The notes beneath the pieces are model-generated. The model was not told the origin of the DNA and did no database searches. It saw only the letters and a list, made by a program, of their open reading frames with translations. A DNA stretch of 64,000 nucleotides from Kitasatospora sp. CB01950 (GTDB taxonomy: Bacteria; Actinomycetota; Actinomycetes; Streptomycetales; Streptomycetaceae): contig NZ_LISX01000009.1 in NCBI RefSeq assembly GCF_001905465.1, positions 305,398 through 369,397 of the forward strand, in the 5' to 3' direction. The position numbers were made by a program, and so were the translations under genes. Positions 14,658-23,377 of the stretch are shown here, in pieces (position 1 is the stretch's first letter; each line of letters opens with the position of its first letter).

Positions 14658-14876
14658 GTGCCCATGACCAAGCGGCAGAAGCAGCAGGTCGTTGTCACCC
14701 GGCGCGGTGCCAACCACGTCCTGCACATCATCCTCACCATCTGCACCGGCGGCATCTGGGCAATCACCGGCTGGCCCATCGCTGCCGCCATGGGCCGCAA
14801 GACCCGGACCGTCACCTACGGTCCGCCGCCCGGCGCGCACCCGCCGCCGTACGGCCAGTGGCCCCCGCAGCAGTAG
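14658..14876 (+). CDS. Small membrane protein
   Basis: The product is 72 residues from GTG 14,658, or 70 from ATG 14,664. A basic N-terminus (TKRQKQQVVVTRRG) precedes a hydrophobic hairpin (VLHIILTICTGGIWAITGWPIAAA, two short passes) and a Pro-rich tail. Similar small proteins are frequent in Streptomyces and their phages, without known function. It is the last gene before late promoter A. Confidence 0.6.
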   Translation: MPMTKRQKQQVVVTRRGANHVLHIILTICTGGIWAITGWPIAAAMGRKTRTVTYGPPPGAHPPPYGQWPPQQ

Positions 14877-14882
14877 CCGGCT

Positions 14883-14921
14883 GTTAGCCGACCTGCCCCC
14901 GGCGCCCATCTCCCTACCCTG
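14883..14921 (+). promoter_or_regulatory. Candidate phage late promoter A (terminase module)
   Basis: GTTAGCCG (14,883-14,890), 23 nt, then CTACCCTG (14,914-14,921). The same two boxes at the same spacing recur at 20,317 and 32,916, each before a late module. The downstream start codon is at 14,939, so the leader would be very short. Confidence 0.65.
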
Positions 14922-14938
14922 CCCAGCAGGGAGGCACG

Positions 14939-15382
14939 ATGGGCGCACCGAGGTTCAACAGCAGCGGCACCACCGAATCGCAGTTCAGGCAGCACGACGC
15001 TGTCGAACTGCGCCGCACCGGCATGTCGTACGCCCAGATCGGTGAGCAGCTCGGCGTCGACCGCAAGACCGCATGGACGTACGTCCAGCGCGCGTTGGCC
15101 GCCCGCGCCCGCGAGACTGTTGTTGACCGCGACGCCCTGATCGGCGAGCAGGTCGTCATTCTCGACACCGTGTTCGAAGGCATGCTCCCGAAGGCCGCCC
15201 TCGGCGACACCCGCGCCGCCGAGATCGTCATCCGCGCCCTCGACCGGCACGCGAAGCTGTTCGGCCTCGACGCCCCGATCCGCGTCAACGCGCAGGTCAC
15301 CGACGACCGCGTGGCCCGCGTCATGCAGCTCGCCGAGCAGCTCGCCGAGATCAGGCTGCCCGCCGTCGAGGCCGGCCAGTGA
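14939..15382 (+). CDS. terS: Terminase small subunit
   Basis: The 147-residue protein has an N-terminal helix-turn-helix (about 20-50: DAVELRRTGMSYAQIGEQLG, then DRKTAWTYVQRAL) for recognising the packaging site. A helical oligomerisation region follows, including LPKAALGDTRAAEIVIRALDRHAKLFGLDAP, a segment common to actinophage small terminases. AGGGAGG precedes the ATG. It overlaps the large terminase start by GTGA, as is usual for the pair. Confidence 0.8.
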   Translation: MGAPRFNSSGTTESQFRQHDAVELRRTGMSYAQIGEQLGVDRKTAWTYVQRALAARARETVVDRDALIGEQVVILDTVFEGMLPKAALGDTRAAEIVIRALDRHAKLFGLDAPIRVNAQVTDDRVARVMQLAEQLAEIRLPAVEAGQ

Positions 15383-16731
15383 CGATCACCCCCGACATGC
15401 TTGCCGAACTCCAGCAGCTCACCCCCGAGGAACTTGAGCTCCTAGAGGGCGAGTTGGCGCGCCGGGCGTGGGAGGCCCGCTGGTCGTCGTGGACGCCGTA
15501 CTCGTGGCAGGTCTGCCCCGGGGAGGTGGAGACGCACGGCATGTGGCTGCAGCTCGGCGGCCGCGGCACGGGTAAAACCGACGGGTGCGCCCGGTACATG
15601 GTGAGCCACGTCAACGGGCCCGCCTGCGACCCGCGGCTGCCCGGCGGGCACCGCATGTCGATCATCGCTCCGACGCAGGGCGACGCAGTCGAATCGGCCG
15701 TCAACGGCCCGTCAGGACTGAAAGCCCACGACCCGCGGGTGGTGCTGCGCACGACCGTCGGCGGTACCTACGTGCGTTGGCCATCCGGTGCCGAGGCGAA
15801 GTTGTTCGGGGCGCACACCCCCGACGACGTCGAGCGCCTGCGCTCCGGCGGCAACCGATGCTTGGTGTGGCTGGAGGAGGCCGCCGCGATGCGACACCTC
15901 GGCCCGGCGCTCACCCACTCCGCGATGGGCCTGCGCGTTGGGCCCCGCCCGCACTACATCGCCTCGACCACGCCGAAGCCCAGGCGCGAGATCGTCGACC
16001 TGCTCGCCCGCAACGACGTCCTCACCACCCGCGGCCGCACCCGCGACGCCCACCATCTCCCCGAGTTGATGCGCTCGAAGTTGATCGCGCAGTACGCCGG
16101 CACCCGCATGGAACGCCAGGAACTCGACGGCGAACTCCTCACCGACATCGAGGGCGCCCTGTGGAGCTTCGCCCTGCTCGACGCCACCCGGGTCGGCGCA
16201 GCCCCGCCCATGTCCCGGGTCGTTGTCGCTGTCGACCCCGCCGCCACCTCCGGCACCGAGTCCGACGAGATGGGCATCATCGTCGCCGGCCGCTCCGCCG
16301 CGGCGATCCCCGACCGCAACGGCACCGTCCGCCAGCACGGGTACGTGATCGACGACCTGTCCGGGCGGATGCCGCCGCTGGACGCCGTCCGTCGCGCCGT
16401 GCAGGCCTACCACGCCCACCAGGCGGACGCGATCGTCGCCGAGGTCAACAACGGCGGCGACTGGATCGGGACCGTCGTGCGGCAGGTCGACCCGACCGTC
16501 AACTACCGCACTGTGCACGCCAGCCGCGGCAAGAAGACCCGCGCTGAGCCGGTCGCCGCGTTGTTCGAGCAGCACGCCGCGCACCTCGTCGGCGGCCACT
16601 CCACCCTCGAAGACCAGCTCGCCACCTGGGTGGCCGGCGTCGACGACTCCCCCGACCGCCTCGACGCCCTCGTCTGGGCCCTGACCGACCTGATGCTCAC
16701 GGCCGGCGGCAACTTCGCCGCCGTGGCCTGA
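15379..16731 (+). CDS. terL: Terminase large subunit
   Basis: In this 450-residue protein the ATPase has Walker A GGRGTGKT (about 60-67) and Walker B CLVWLEEA (about 161-168). The RNase-H-like nuclease has acidic residues in VAVDPAAT (about 282), EVNNGGDW (about 354) and SPDRLDALVWAL (about 423). It cuts and pumps phage DNA into the prohead through the portal encoded next. It is complete in length, with all catalytic motifs present. Confidence 0.95.
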   Translation: MTITPDMLAELQQLTPEELELLEGELARRAWEARWSSWTPYSWQVCPGEVETHGMWLQLGGRGTGKTDGCARYMVSHVNGPACDPRLPGGHRMSIIAPTQGDAVESAVNGPSGLKAHDPRVVLRTTVGGTYVRWPSGAEAKLFGAHTPDDVERLRSGGNRCLVWLEEAAAMRHLGPALTHSAMGLRVGPRPHYIASTTPKPRREIVDLLARNDVLTTRGRTRDAHHLPELMRSKLIAQYAGTRMERQELDGELLTDIEGALWSFALLDATRVGAAPPMSRVVVAVDPAATSGTESDEMGIIVAGRSAAAIPDRNGTVRQHGYVIDDLSGRMPPLDAVRRAVQAYHAHQADAIVAEVNNGGDWIGTVVRQVDPTVNYRTVHASRGKKTRAEPVAALFEQHAAHLVGGHSTLEDQLATWVAGVDDSPDRLDALVWALTDLMLTAGGNFAAVA

Positions 16732-16744
16732 GAGGAGACTGCAC

Positions 16745-19027
16745 GTGGGACGCCTCGCCGACGCCACCGCCGCGCTGTTCGGCCGCCGCGCCGCGCCCGC
16801 CGTCGCCCTGGACTCGATCCGGGACCGGCGCCCCGTCAGCTTCAGCACCGGGTCCGCCGTCACCCTCAACCTCGACCCGGAGTCCCGCGGCTACTCCCAC
16901 TCCGCGGTCGCGTACCGGTGCGTCGCGGCAATCGCCGACAACGGCTCGTCGATCGACATGGTGGTGCGCAACGGCGAGGGCGAGGTGATCCAAAACCACT
17001 GGGTGTCGCAGTTGTTCAACAAGCGGCCGAACCGGTTCATGTCGGCCCGGGTGTTCAAGAACGTGATCCTCCAGCAGGGCGAGCTGGCCGGCCAGAGCTT
17101 CGTCTACCTCGACCGCGGCGAGACCCGCGTCGGCGACGTACAGGGCGCGTACACCATCTACGACCCGGTGCAGGTGGTCGTCGACAAGCCGGCCGCCGAC
17201 CGGCCCACCCCCGGCGATATCCTCGGCTTCGTCGTCAACCGGGCGGACGGGCAGCGCATCGCGCTGCTCCCCGAAGAGGTGCTGTGGCTGCGGTACCCGC
17301 ACCCGTTCGACCCGCTGGGGGCCCTAGCACCGTGGAAGGCCGCGCGCCACGCGGTCGACATGGACGCGTTCGCCCGCGAGTGGCAGCGCTCCAGCTACCA
17401 GAACGGCGCGGCGCCGACCGGCGTGGTCTACCTCGGCGAGATGACCGAGGCCAACTACGCCCAGGCCAAAGCCAGTTGGCGCGCGGAGATGCAGGGCCCT
17501 GCGAACGCCGGCCGCACCCTGCTGGTCGGCTCCCCGCCCGGCAGCAACAGCAAGGGCGTCTCGTACGCCCGGGTCGGGCTGACCGCCGAGGAGATGGACT
17601 ACCTGGAGTCCCGCGTCGCCAACGCGGCCGAGGTGATGTTGGCGTTCGGCGTGCCCCGGGACTACCTGATGGGTCAGTCCACATACGACAACGCGAGGGC
17701 GGCGAAGACGACACTCTGGTCGGACACCATCCGGCCGAAGCTCGACATCATCGCCAGCGAGGTCGACCTGCGCCTGCTGCCCTCCGACGCCGAGGACGCG
17801 ACCTGGGACTACGACAGCGTCGAGGCCCTGCAGGAGGGCCAGGACGCGCAGGCCACCCGGGTCCGCGAGAACGTCGGCGCCGACCTGCTGACCCTGGACG
17901 AGGCCCGAGCCGAGATCGGTAGACCACCACTGCCCGGCGGGATCGGGCAGCAGACCATCACCCCGTACCGGGCCGCGTTCGCACCGGTCGCGTCTCCGGC
18001 CGCCGGCAGCCGGGCGGTGCTCGACTTCGACGTGCTGGCTGCCCAGCTGATCGAGAGGATGCGCAGCGAGGAGCAGACCGCCCGGAGCCTGCCGACGTTC
18101 ACCGGCGAACCGCGGCGGGAGCTGGTGCGCGCTGCCGACCCGGCCCCGGCGGTCAACGTGCAGGCCGAGTACGACGCGATCGAGGGCGAGGGCGTCGCGG
18201 CCGTCCGCCGGCTCGCGATGGAGCAGGCCGCCGCCGTCCTGCGCGACTTCGACCGGCTGATGGCCAAGCCGGTCCGGTCCACTGACTGGCTGGCCGTCCT
18301 GCACGGGCAGGCCGCCGCACTCGCGGTCGAGGGACGAGTTCGGCTTACCACGCCGGACCCGGATCACGTGCCGGCCGCGGAGATGGCCGGCGTGGATCTC
18401 GCGTCGGGCCCGGACGGGTGGGAGCAGCGCATCCGGGCGCGGGACTTGTTCGATCCGCGGTACTGGCGGCGTCGCACCGTGGAGGCGCTCGCGCCGTTCA
18501 TCCGGCGGGCGGCGCAGCGCGGCGGGCAGGGCATCACGCCGGGGTTCGACGTCGATCAGACGGATGTGGCGCAGGCGTTGGCGGATCGGGCGGAGCAGCT
18601 GGCGGGGCAGGTAACGGCGACGACGCAGCGGGCGTTGGAGGCGCAGTTGCTGCAGCATGGCGTATCCGAAGGCGAGTCGATTCCGGCGCTGCGGGCCCGG
18701 CTGCAGAAGGTGTTCACGGACCTGTCGGACTACCGGGCGGAGATGATCGCGCGGACGGAGACGGTGGGGGCGTACAACCAGACGGCACTATCTGCCGCGT
18801 CGCAGGCGGGGGCGGTACGCAAGAAGTGGCTGGCCACCCGAAACCGGGAGACCGGCCAGTTCGACCCGCGGACTCGGCAGTCGCATCGGCTGGCGAACGG
18901 CGACACGGTGCCGCTCGGCGAGCGGTTCACCGCGTCACAGTCGCGTTGGCCCGGCGATCCGGCGGCGCCCGCCAACCAGTCGATTAACTGCCGGTGCACG
19001 CTCACCTTCGAGTACGAGGAGAACTGA
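16745..19027 (+). CDS. Portal-MuF fusion (portal plus minor head protein)
   Basis: The 760-residue protein starts at a GTG after GAGGAGA. About residues 1-420 are an HK97-type portal (YSHSAVAYRCVAAIADNGSS near the start, VLWLRYPHP, then AFGVPRDYLMGQSTYDNARA), which forms the dodecameric DNA gate. The C-terminal part (about 620-760) is a MuF-like domain with TDLSDYRAEMIARTETVGAY and the closing INCRCTLTFEY signature. These are usually two genes. There is no internal stop or ribosome site, so a single polypeptide is expected unless it is cleaved by the protease encoded downstream. Confidence 0.88.
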   Translation: MGRLADATAALFGRRAAPAVALDSIRDRRPVSFSTGSAVTLNLDPESRGYSHSAVAYRCVAAIADNGSSIDMVVRNGEGEVIQNHWVSQLFNKRPNRFMSARVFKNVILQQGELAGQSFVYLDRGETRVGDVQGAYTIYDPVQVVVDKPAADRPTPGDILGFVVNRADGQRIALLPEEVLWLRYPHPFDPLGALAPWKAARHAVDMDAFAREWQRSSYQNGAAPTGVVYLGEMTEANYAQAKASWRAEMQGPANAGRTLLVGSPPGSNSKGVSYARVGLTAEEMDYLESRVANAAEVMLAFGVPRDYLMGQSTYDNARAAKTTLWSDTIRPKLDIIASEVDLRLLPSDAEDATWDYDSVEALQEGQDAQATRVRENVGADLLTLDEARAEIGRPPLPGGIGQQTITPYRAAFAPVASPAAGSRAVLDFDVLAAQLIERMRSEEQTARSLPTFTGEPRRELVRAADPAPAVNVQAEYDAIEGEGVAAVRRLAMEQAAAVLRDFDRLMAKPVRSTDWLAVLHGQAAALAVEGRVRLTTPDPDHVPAAEMAGVDLASGPDGWEQRIRARDLFDPRYWRRRTVEALAPFIRRAAQRGGQGITPGFDVDQTDVAQALADRAEQLAGQVTATTQRALEAQLLQHGVSEGESIPALRARLQKVFTDLSDYRAEMIARTETVGAYNQTALSAASQAGAVRKKWLATRNRETGQFDPRTRQSHRLANGDTVPLGERFTASQSRWPGDPAAPANQSINCRCTLTFEYEEN

Positions 19028-19032
19028 CCGTC

Positions 19033-19320
19033 ATGCAGCCCTACGAGAACCGACACCCGGCCACACAGCAGCTGATGCGCTACTTCAGCTGGAGCCACCT
19101 ACCTACACACCTTCAGGAGACCTCGCGGGCGTGCTCCCAGCTCGCCGGCCACATGGTCGCCGTGCTACCTGACGGGCCCGAGCTGACTGCTGGGTTGCGC
19201 AAGCTCCTGGAAGCAAAGGACTGCTTCGTACGTGCCGCTCTCGATGCTGCCGCAACCGAGCAGCAGGCCGCGCGCGAGGTGGACCCGAGCGCACCGTATG
19301 GCACCGGCGAGGAGCACTGA
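19033..19320 (+). CDS. Acb2/Tad1-like hairpin protein (candidate cyclic-nucleotide sponge)
   Basis: The 95-residue protein starts ENRHPATQQLMRYF, then has two long helices joined at a PDGPE turn: HLQETSRACSQLAGHMVAVL and ELTAGLRKLLEAKDCFVRAA. This layout, with an LRKLLEAK-D-x2-VRAAL second helix, resembles the two-helix Acb2/Tad1 fold of phage proteins that bind defence signal nucleotides and block CBASS or Thoeris. It lies between the portal-MuF gene and the protease, an unusual place with no structural need. The assignment rests on pattern memory and needs a profile search. Confidence 0.55.
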   Translation: MQPYENRHPATQQLMRYFSWSHLPTHLQETSRACSQLAGHMVAVLPDGPELTAGLRKLLEAKDCFVRAALDAAATEQQAAREVDPSAPYGTGEEH

Positions 19321-19322
19321 GC

Positions 19323-19661
19323 ATGGCCACCCTCCTGCGCGGCGAGGCCCCCGCCGTCCTCCAGGCCGCCGAACACGCCCAGTACCAGGGGGCGTACCGG
19401 CCGCCCGGCATCCCGTTGGCCGAAGTCCGGCGCGGCCCCTACGACGGCACCCGGGGAGCTGTTCACCGCGGTGCCAACGGCGAACTGCCCAAGCTGCTCC
19501 CCCTGGCCAACGGCCGGATCGTCTACGAGTACGACCGCACCGGCCCCGACGGCATTGCCATCTACCGCTACTCGCCGCGCCTGTCACCCGCGCACCGCGG
19601 GCTGATGGACGGCATCGCCGAGGTCTACGCCGAGCACAAGCTGATGAAGGGACAGGGCTGA
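19323..19661 (+). CDS. Phage protein of unknown function in the head module
   Basis: The 112-residue protein has Gly/Arg-rich strands (VRRGPYDGTRGAVHRGANGE, then LANGRIVYEYDRTGPDGIAI) and a C-terminal helix (HRGLMDGIAEVYAEHKLM). It starts 2 nt after the preceding stop and ends on the protease ATG. Not recognised; possibly a head decoration or assembly protein. Confidence 0.65.
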   Translation: MATLLRGEAPAVLQAAEHAQYQGAYRPPGIPLAEVRRGPYDGTRGAVHRGANGELPKLLPLANGRIVYEYDRTGPDGIAIYRYSPRLSPAHRGLMDGIAEVYAEHKLMKGQG

Positions 19662-20290
19662 TGGCCGAGTTGGAGCTGCGGCAGCTGGACACCGTCGAAT
19701 GGCGGGTCGCCGACGGCGAGGACGGCACGTTCGAGGGCGTCGGCTGCCGGTACGGCGTCGAGGACTCCTACGGGACGACGTTCCATCCCAAGGTCTTCCA
19801 GAAGGGGCTCCGGGGCAGCTTCGCGTTCCTCTTCATGCACGACCCATCCCGCCCGGTCGGTACGTTCCGCGCGGAGGAACGCAGCGACCACCTGTGGATC
19901 AGCGGCCAGTACGACGACACCGCTGCCGGCCGGGACGCCCGCACCATGGCCCGCTCCGGGTCGGCGCCGGAACTGTCCGTGGGGTTCGTCCGTACGGACC
20001 TGCCGAGTTGGGAGGCGCTGGCCGCGCTGCCCGAGGACGAGTACAAGGACAGGCTGGCCAACATCCGCAGCGCGCGGCTGGTCGAGGTCTCCCAGATCAC
20101 CGCCCGCATGGCCGCCGTCCCCGGGTCGAAGCTGAAGACCGTCCGGGCCGCCCTGGATGCGCTGTTCGAGGACGGCGAGCCGAACAACCTCGACGCCCAG
20201 GTCGCCGCCGAGCGGGCCCGCCTCGCCGGGCAGGAAGACGACCGCCGCCGCGCCGCCGCCCGCCTCGCCCTCGCCGCAGCGGGGCACTGA
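19661..20290 (+). CDS. HK97-type prohead protease
   Basis: In this 209-residue protein the S78-family features are visible: FEGVGCRYGVEDSYGT near the start, FLFMHDPSRPVGT with the catalytic His at about 60, and APELSVGFV with the nucleophile Ser at about 106, followed by VEVSQITARMAAVPG. The C-terminal quarter is a charged helix. It should trim the capsid scaffold domain encoded next and then degrade itself. Confidence 0.9.
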   Translation: MAELELRQLDTVEWRVADGEDGTFEGVGCRYGVEDSYGTTFHPKVFQKGLRGSFAFLFMHDPSRPVGTFRAEERSDHLWISGQYDDTAAGRDARTMARSGSAPELSVGFVRTDLPSWEALAALPEDEYKDRLANIRSARLVEVSQITARMAAVPGSKLKTVRAALDALFEDGEPNNLDAQVAAERARLAGQEDDRRRAAARLALAAAGH

Positions 20291-20302
20291 CGGGCCGTTG
20301 AC

Positions 20303-20334
20303 GGGGGCTGACGGCCGTTAGCCGGGCAGCCCCC
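20303..20334 (+). terminator. Hairpin overlapping late promoter B
   Basis: GGGGGCTG and CAGCCCCC form an 8-bp stem after the protease gene. The GTTAGCCG box of promoter B lies inside the loop region. It may limit read-through from promoter A. Confidence 0.4.
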
Positions 20335-20355
20335 ACCACCCTCCTGTCTATCGTG
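20317..20355 (+). promoter_or_regulatory. Candidate phage late promoter B (capsid module)
   Basis: GTTAGCCG (20,317-20,324), 23 nt, then CTATCGTG (20,348-20,355). It lies 133 bp before the major capsid start, giving a long untranslated leader with no other feature seen before the GAGAGGA ribosome site. Confidence 0.65.
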
Positions 20356-20488
20356 CTACGCATCCGGGCCGCTCGTACCGGACGTACAAGCCACGGGCAT
20401 TGCCGGGGCGATCCACCGGCCGTGAAAGACGGACGCGACCCAGACCACTGGGGCGCCGTCCGCGTCCCACGGACCGAGAGGACCCGGC

Positions 20489-21793
20489 ATGAGCAACCGC
20501 CGCCGCGCCCTGGGCACCCGCAAGGCCCGCCCGGGCGAGGACCCCACCCGCCGCTACCCGATCTATCCGATCGCCGGCGGCGCACCGACCCTGGCCGAGC
20601 AGCGCGACGAGGTCATGCGCCTGCTCCGCGATGACTCCTACGACGGCGACATCGGCGAACTCCTGCAGCGCGCCGAGCAGGTCACCGGCCAGATCGAGCA
20701 GGCGCAGCAGCGCGACGCCCGGCTGCGCGCGCTGGAGGCCGCGGCCCTTCCGGCCGGTCAGCAGCCGCAGCAGCGCCAGCAGCCCGGGCAGCAGCCCGAG
20801 TTCGCGCCGGACCACCCCGTCAGCGTCGCCGAGGCGTTCGTCCGCAGCGCAGCCCTCACCCAGTTCCGGGCCGCCGGCATGGTCGGCAAGATCGCGGTCG
20901 AGCACCGCGATGCCCCGGCCGGCACCGTCACCACCGGCACCCAGCCGAAGCAGAACCACCGGCTCCCGGGGATCATCCCGCAGAACCCCGACTACCCGCT
21001 GCTGATCGCCAACCTGTTGGACAGGCAGACCTCGGACGGCACCACGCTGGAGTACATGCGGGACACGTCCGGCCCGGTCACCGGCTCCGGCACGTGGAAC
21101 AAGGCCGCGGTCGTCGCCGAAGGCACGACGAAGCCCATGTCCGGCCCGTTCTCGTTCGACCTGATCACCACCAGCCTCAAGACCGTCGCCCACTGGGTGC
21201 CCATCACCAGGCAGGCCGCCGACGACAACGGCCAGCTGGTCGGCTACATCAACGGCCGGCTCGGCTACGGCCTCGACTTCAAGCTGGATCGGGAGATCCT
21301 CACCGGCAACGGCAGCACCCAGATGCAGGGGATCCTCACGACCTCGGGCATCAACGCCTACCAGCCGTCGTCCGGGAACACGGACGCGAAGCTGATCACG
21401 ATCCGCAAGGCGAAGACCGTCCAGGAGCTGGCGCTCTACCCGCCGGACGCCGTGGTGCTGAACCCCAGCGACTGGCAGGACATCGAGCTCGACACCACCG
21501 CTACCGGCACGTTCCGTGTCATCTCGAACGTGCAGGACGGCAACGCGGTCCCGCGGATCTGGGGTCTGACCGTCGTCTCCACGGTCGCGATGGCGGCCGG
21601 TACCGCGCTGATGGGTGGCTTCCGCATGGGCGCGACCCTGTGGGAGCGGCAGGGCGTCACCATCCTGATGACCGACTCTCACGCGGATTTCTTCATCAAC
21701 AACACCCTCGTGATCCTGGCCGAACGCCGCGCGAACGTAGCGGTCCACACCCCGCAGGCCTTCACCAAGATCACGTTCCAGGCGTTGCCGTAA
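20489..21793 (+). CDS. Major capsid protein, HK97 fold, with scaffold domain
   Basis: In this 434-residue protein residues about 1-105 are a helical, Gln-rich delta domain (AEQRDEVMRLLRDDSYDGDI, later a QQPQQRQQPGQQ run) that would scaffold assembly and be cut off by the protease. The rest is an HK97-type shell protein (VVAEGTTKPMSGPFSFDLIT, VPITRQAADDNGQLVGYING, then VVLNPSDWQDIEL). The family phrase near KPMSGPFSFDLITTSLKTVA marks the E-loop to spine region. It has its own candidate promoter (20,317). Confidence 0.93.
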   Translation: MSNRRRALGTRKARPGEDPTRRYPIYPIAGGAPTLAEQRDEVMRLLRDDSYDGDIGELLQRAEQVTGQIEQAQQRDARLRALEAAALPAGQQPQQRQQPGQQPEFAPDHPVSVAEAFVRSAALTQFRAAGMVGKIAVEHRDAPAGTVTTGTQPKQNHRLPGIIPQNPDYPLLIANLLDRQTSDGTTLEYMRDTSGPVTGSGTWNKAAVVAEGTTKPMSGPFSFDLITTSLKTVAHWVPITRQAADDNGQLVGYINGRLGYGLDFKLDREILTGNGSTQMQGILTTSGINAYQPSSGNTDAKLITIRKAKTVQELALYPPDAVVLNPSDWQDIELDTTATGTFRVISNVQDGNAVPRIWGLTVVSTVAMAAGTALMGGFRMGATLWERQGVTILMTDSHADFFINNTLVILAERRANVAVHTPQAFTKITFQALP

Positions 21794-22011
21794 TGGCCGC
21801 CAACGTCCCCATGCAGGTGAACCTCGTCAAGGGCGGCACTCGCCGCTCGGAGCAGGTCACCGTCGATGTCCAGGTCGTGTCCGGCGGCACCGCGCTGCTG
21901 TCGGGCATCTCACTGCCGGTGGTCAACAACCTCACGGTGGCCCCCACTCAGGCCGACTTCAACAACCTGCTCGCCGCGCTGCGCACCCGCGGCGTGATCG
22001 GAGGCAGCTGA
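21793..22011 (+). CDS. Small structural-region protein
   Basis: The 72-residue product has alternating beta strands (VNLVKGGTRRSEQVTVDVQV) and a short helix at the end. Its ATG overlaps the capsid stop (TAATG), so it should be made in quantity. A decoration or connector role is possible but unproven. Confidence 0.6.
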   Translation: MAANVPMQVNLVKGGTRRSEQVTVDVQVVSGGTALLSGISLPVVNNLTVAPTQADFNNLLAALRTRGVIGGS

Positions 22012-22247
22012 TGGCCGCCAAGACCACCGGCCCGCAGCGGGTCGACACCGACCGGTTCGAGGTCGGCCGGCCCGCGCCGACCGACGCCTACCGTGCGCTC
22101 CATTCGGACGGCGGCTGCACCGGCCCGGCCTACACCACCCACCCCGGCGGCGGCGCCATCCAGATCTGCGTTGCCGGAGCGACTGTCACCGAGGGCGTGG
22201 CGCGCGCCCTCGCGGCGGCCGTCGACGCCCCGTCGACGGAGGGCTGA
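22011..22247 (+). CDS. Small structural-region protein
   Basis: The 78-residue product contains VDTDRFEVGRPAPTDAYRAL and two lone cysteines. Its ATG overlaps the previous stop. It ends 6 nt before the connector gene. Function not recognised. Confidence 0.6.
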   Translation: MAAKTTGPQRVDTDRFEVGRPAPTDAYRALHSDGGCTGPAYTTHPGGGAIQICVAGATVTEGVARALAAAVDAPSTEG

Positions 22248-22253
22248 CGGCCC

Positions 22254-22946
22254 GTGTACTGCACTGTCGCCCAGGCCCGCGCCGCTGGCTGCACCGGCAC
22301 CGACGACGAGGTGACCGGGTGGATCGCCCGCGCCCAGGCCGTCGTCGACGCCTACACGCAGCAGGCGTTCGAGCCCACCGACCTGACTGTTGCCGGGACA
22401 GTCAGCTCTCGGATGCGGATCCTCCTGCCGCGCCGCGTGCGTACGATCAGCGCGGTGCGCCTCGGCACGGGCCCGGGCGACACCGAGTACACCGTCCCGG
22501 TCAGCGCGTACCGGGTCACCAGCAGTGCAGTTCTCGGGCAGGTCGACGCAGTACAGCTCGCCGAGTTCGGCTACAACGACCTCGTGGCTGGCGCGGAGTC
22601 GTACGCCGGCGGCTGGGCCGGGCTGTGGGGGCGCTGGGGGTCGGACGCGCTGGTCGACGGGTCCTTCGGCTACGACGCGCCGCCGTCGGGTGTGGACCTG
22701 GCGACGGCGATGGTCGCGGCCTGGTCACAGGCGATCGCGACGGGTCAGGGCACGCCGGGCGGCGGGGTCGCCCCGGGCGGAATCCAGGTCGACGACGAGG
22801 GCAACAACGTCGTCATCGAACCTGCTGGGGCGGACGCTGACGCAGGTGGCGGGCCGTCAGCGCCCCGCGCGACCACTGGCGTCCCGCAGGCTGACGTCCT
22901 GCTGTCCCTGTACCGCAACGACCACACGCTGATCGGCGGTGCGTGA
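22254..22946 (+). CDS. Head-tail connector (gp6-like adaptor)
   Basis: The 230-residue protein begins with CTVAQARAAGCTGTDDEVTG and IARAQAVVDAYTQQAF, the helical opening of phage DNA-packaging/connector proteins that dock below the portal. The middle is beta-rich (VRTISAVRLGTGPGDTEYTV) and the C-terminus is a Gly-rich acidic extension. GTG start. Its position before the HK97 gp10-like gene agrees. Confidence 0.75.
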   Translation: MYCTVAQARAAGCTGTDDEVTGWIARAQAVVDAYTQQAFEPTDLTVAGTVSSRMRILLPRRVRTISAVRLGTGPGDTEYTVPVSAYRVTSSAVLGQVDAVQLAEFGYNDLVAGAESYAGGWAGLWGRWGSDALVDGSFGYDAPPSGVDLATAMVAAWSQAIATGQGTPGGGVAPGGIQVDDEGNNVVIEPAGADADAGGGPSAPRATTGVPQADVLLSLYRNDHTLIGGA

Positions 22947-23377
22947 TGGGTGGCCTGTCGTACAACGTCGACTCCGGCCAGTTCCAGAACGCGCTGCGCG
23001 ACGCCGTCGACCGGCTGCGCGGCGAGTCCCGGCAGGTGATGGACCGGGTCGCCAACGACATGGTGAACACCGCCAAGTCGCTGGTGCCGGTGGACACGGG
23101 ACGGCTGCGGTCGAGCATCCGCGCGATCCCCGTCGGCGGCGGCCGCTTCACGTACACCGTGACGGTCGGAACGAACGTCGAGTACGCGTCGGACGTCGAG
23201 TACGGCACCGCCCCACACGTGATCCTCCCCAAGAACAAGAAGGCCCTCTACTGGAAGGGCGCCGCACACCCGGTCGCTCGGGTCAACCATCCCGGGACGC
23301 GCCCGTACCCGTTCATGCGCCCGGCCGTCCTGCGAGCCGAAGAGCTGCTGCGTGCTCACGCCAAGGGGGTGCGCTGA
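22946..23377 (+). CDS. HK97 gp10-like tail completion protein
   Basis: The 143-residue protein has the strong family signature VPVDTGRLRSSIRAIP, then NVEYASDVEYGTAPHVILP, ALYWKGAAHPVARVNHPGT and PFMRPAVLRA. These proteins close the tail end that joins the connector. The GTGATG junction offers GTG 22,943 or ATG 22,946 as start. Confidence 0.88.
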   Translation: MGGLSYNVDSGQFQNALRDAVDRLRGESRQVMDRVANDMVNTAKSLVPVDTGRLRSSIRAIPVGGGRFTYTVTVGTNVEYASDVEYGTAPHVILPKNKKALYWKGAAHPVARVNHPGTRPYPFMRPAVLRAEELLRAHAKGVR

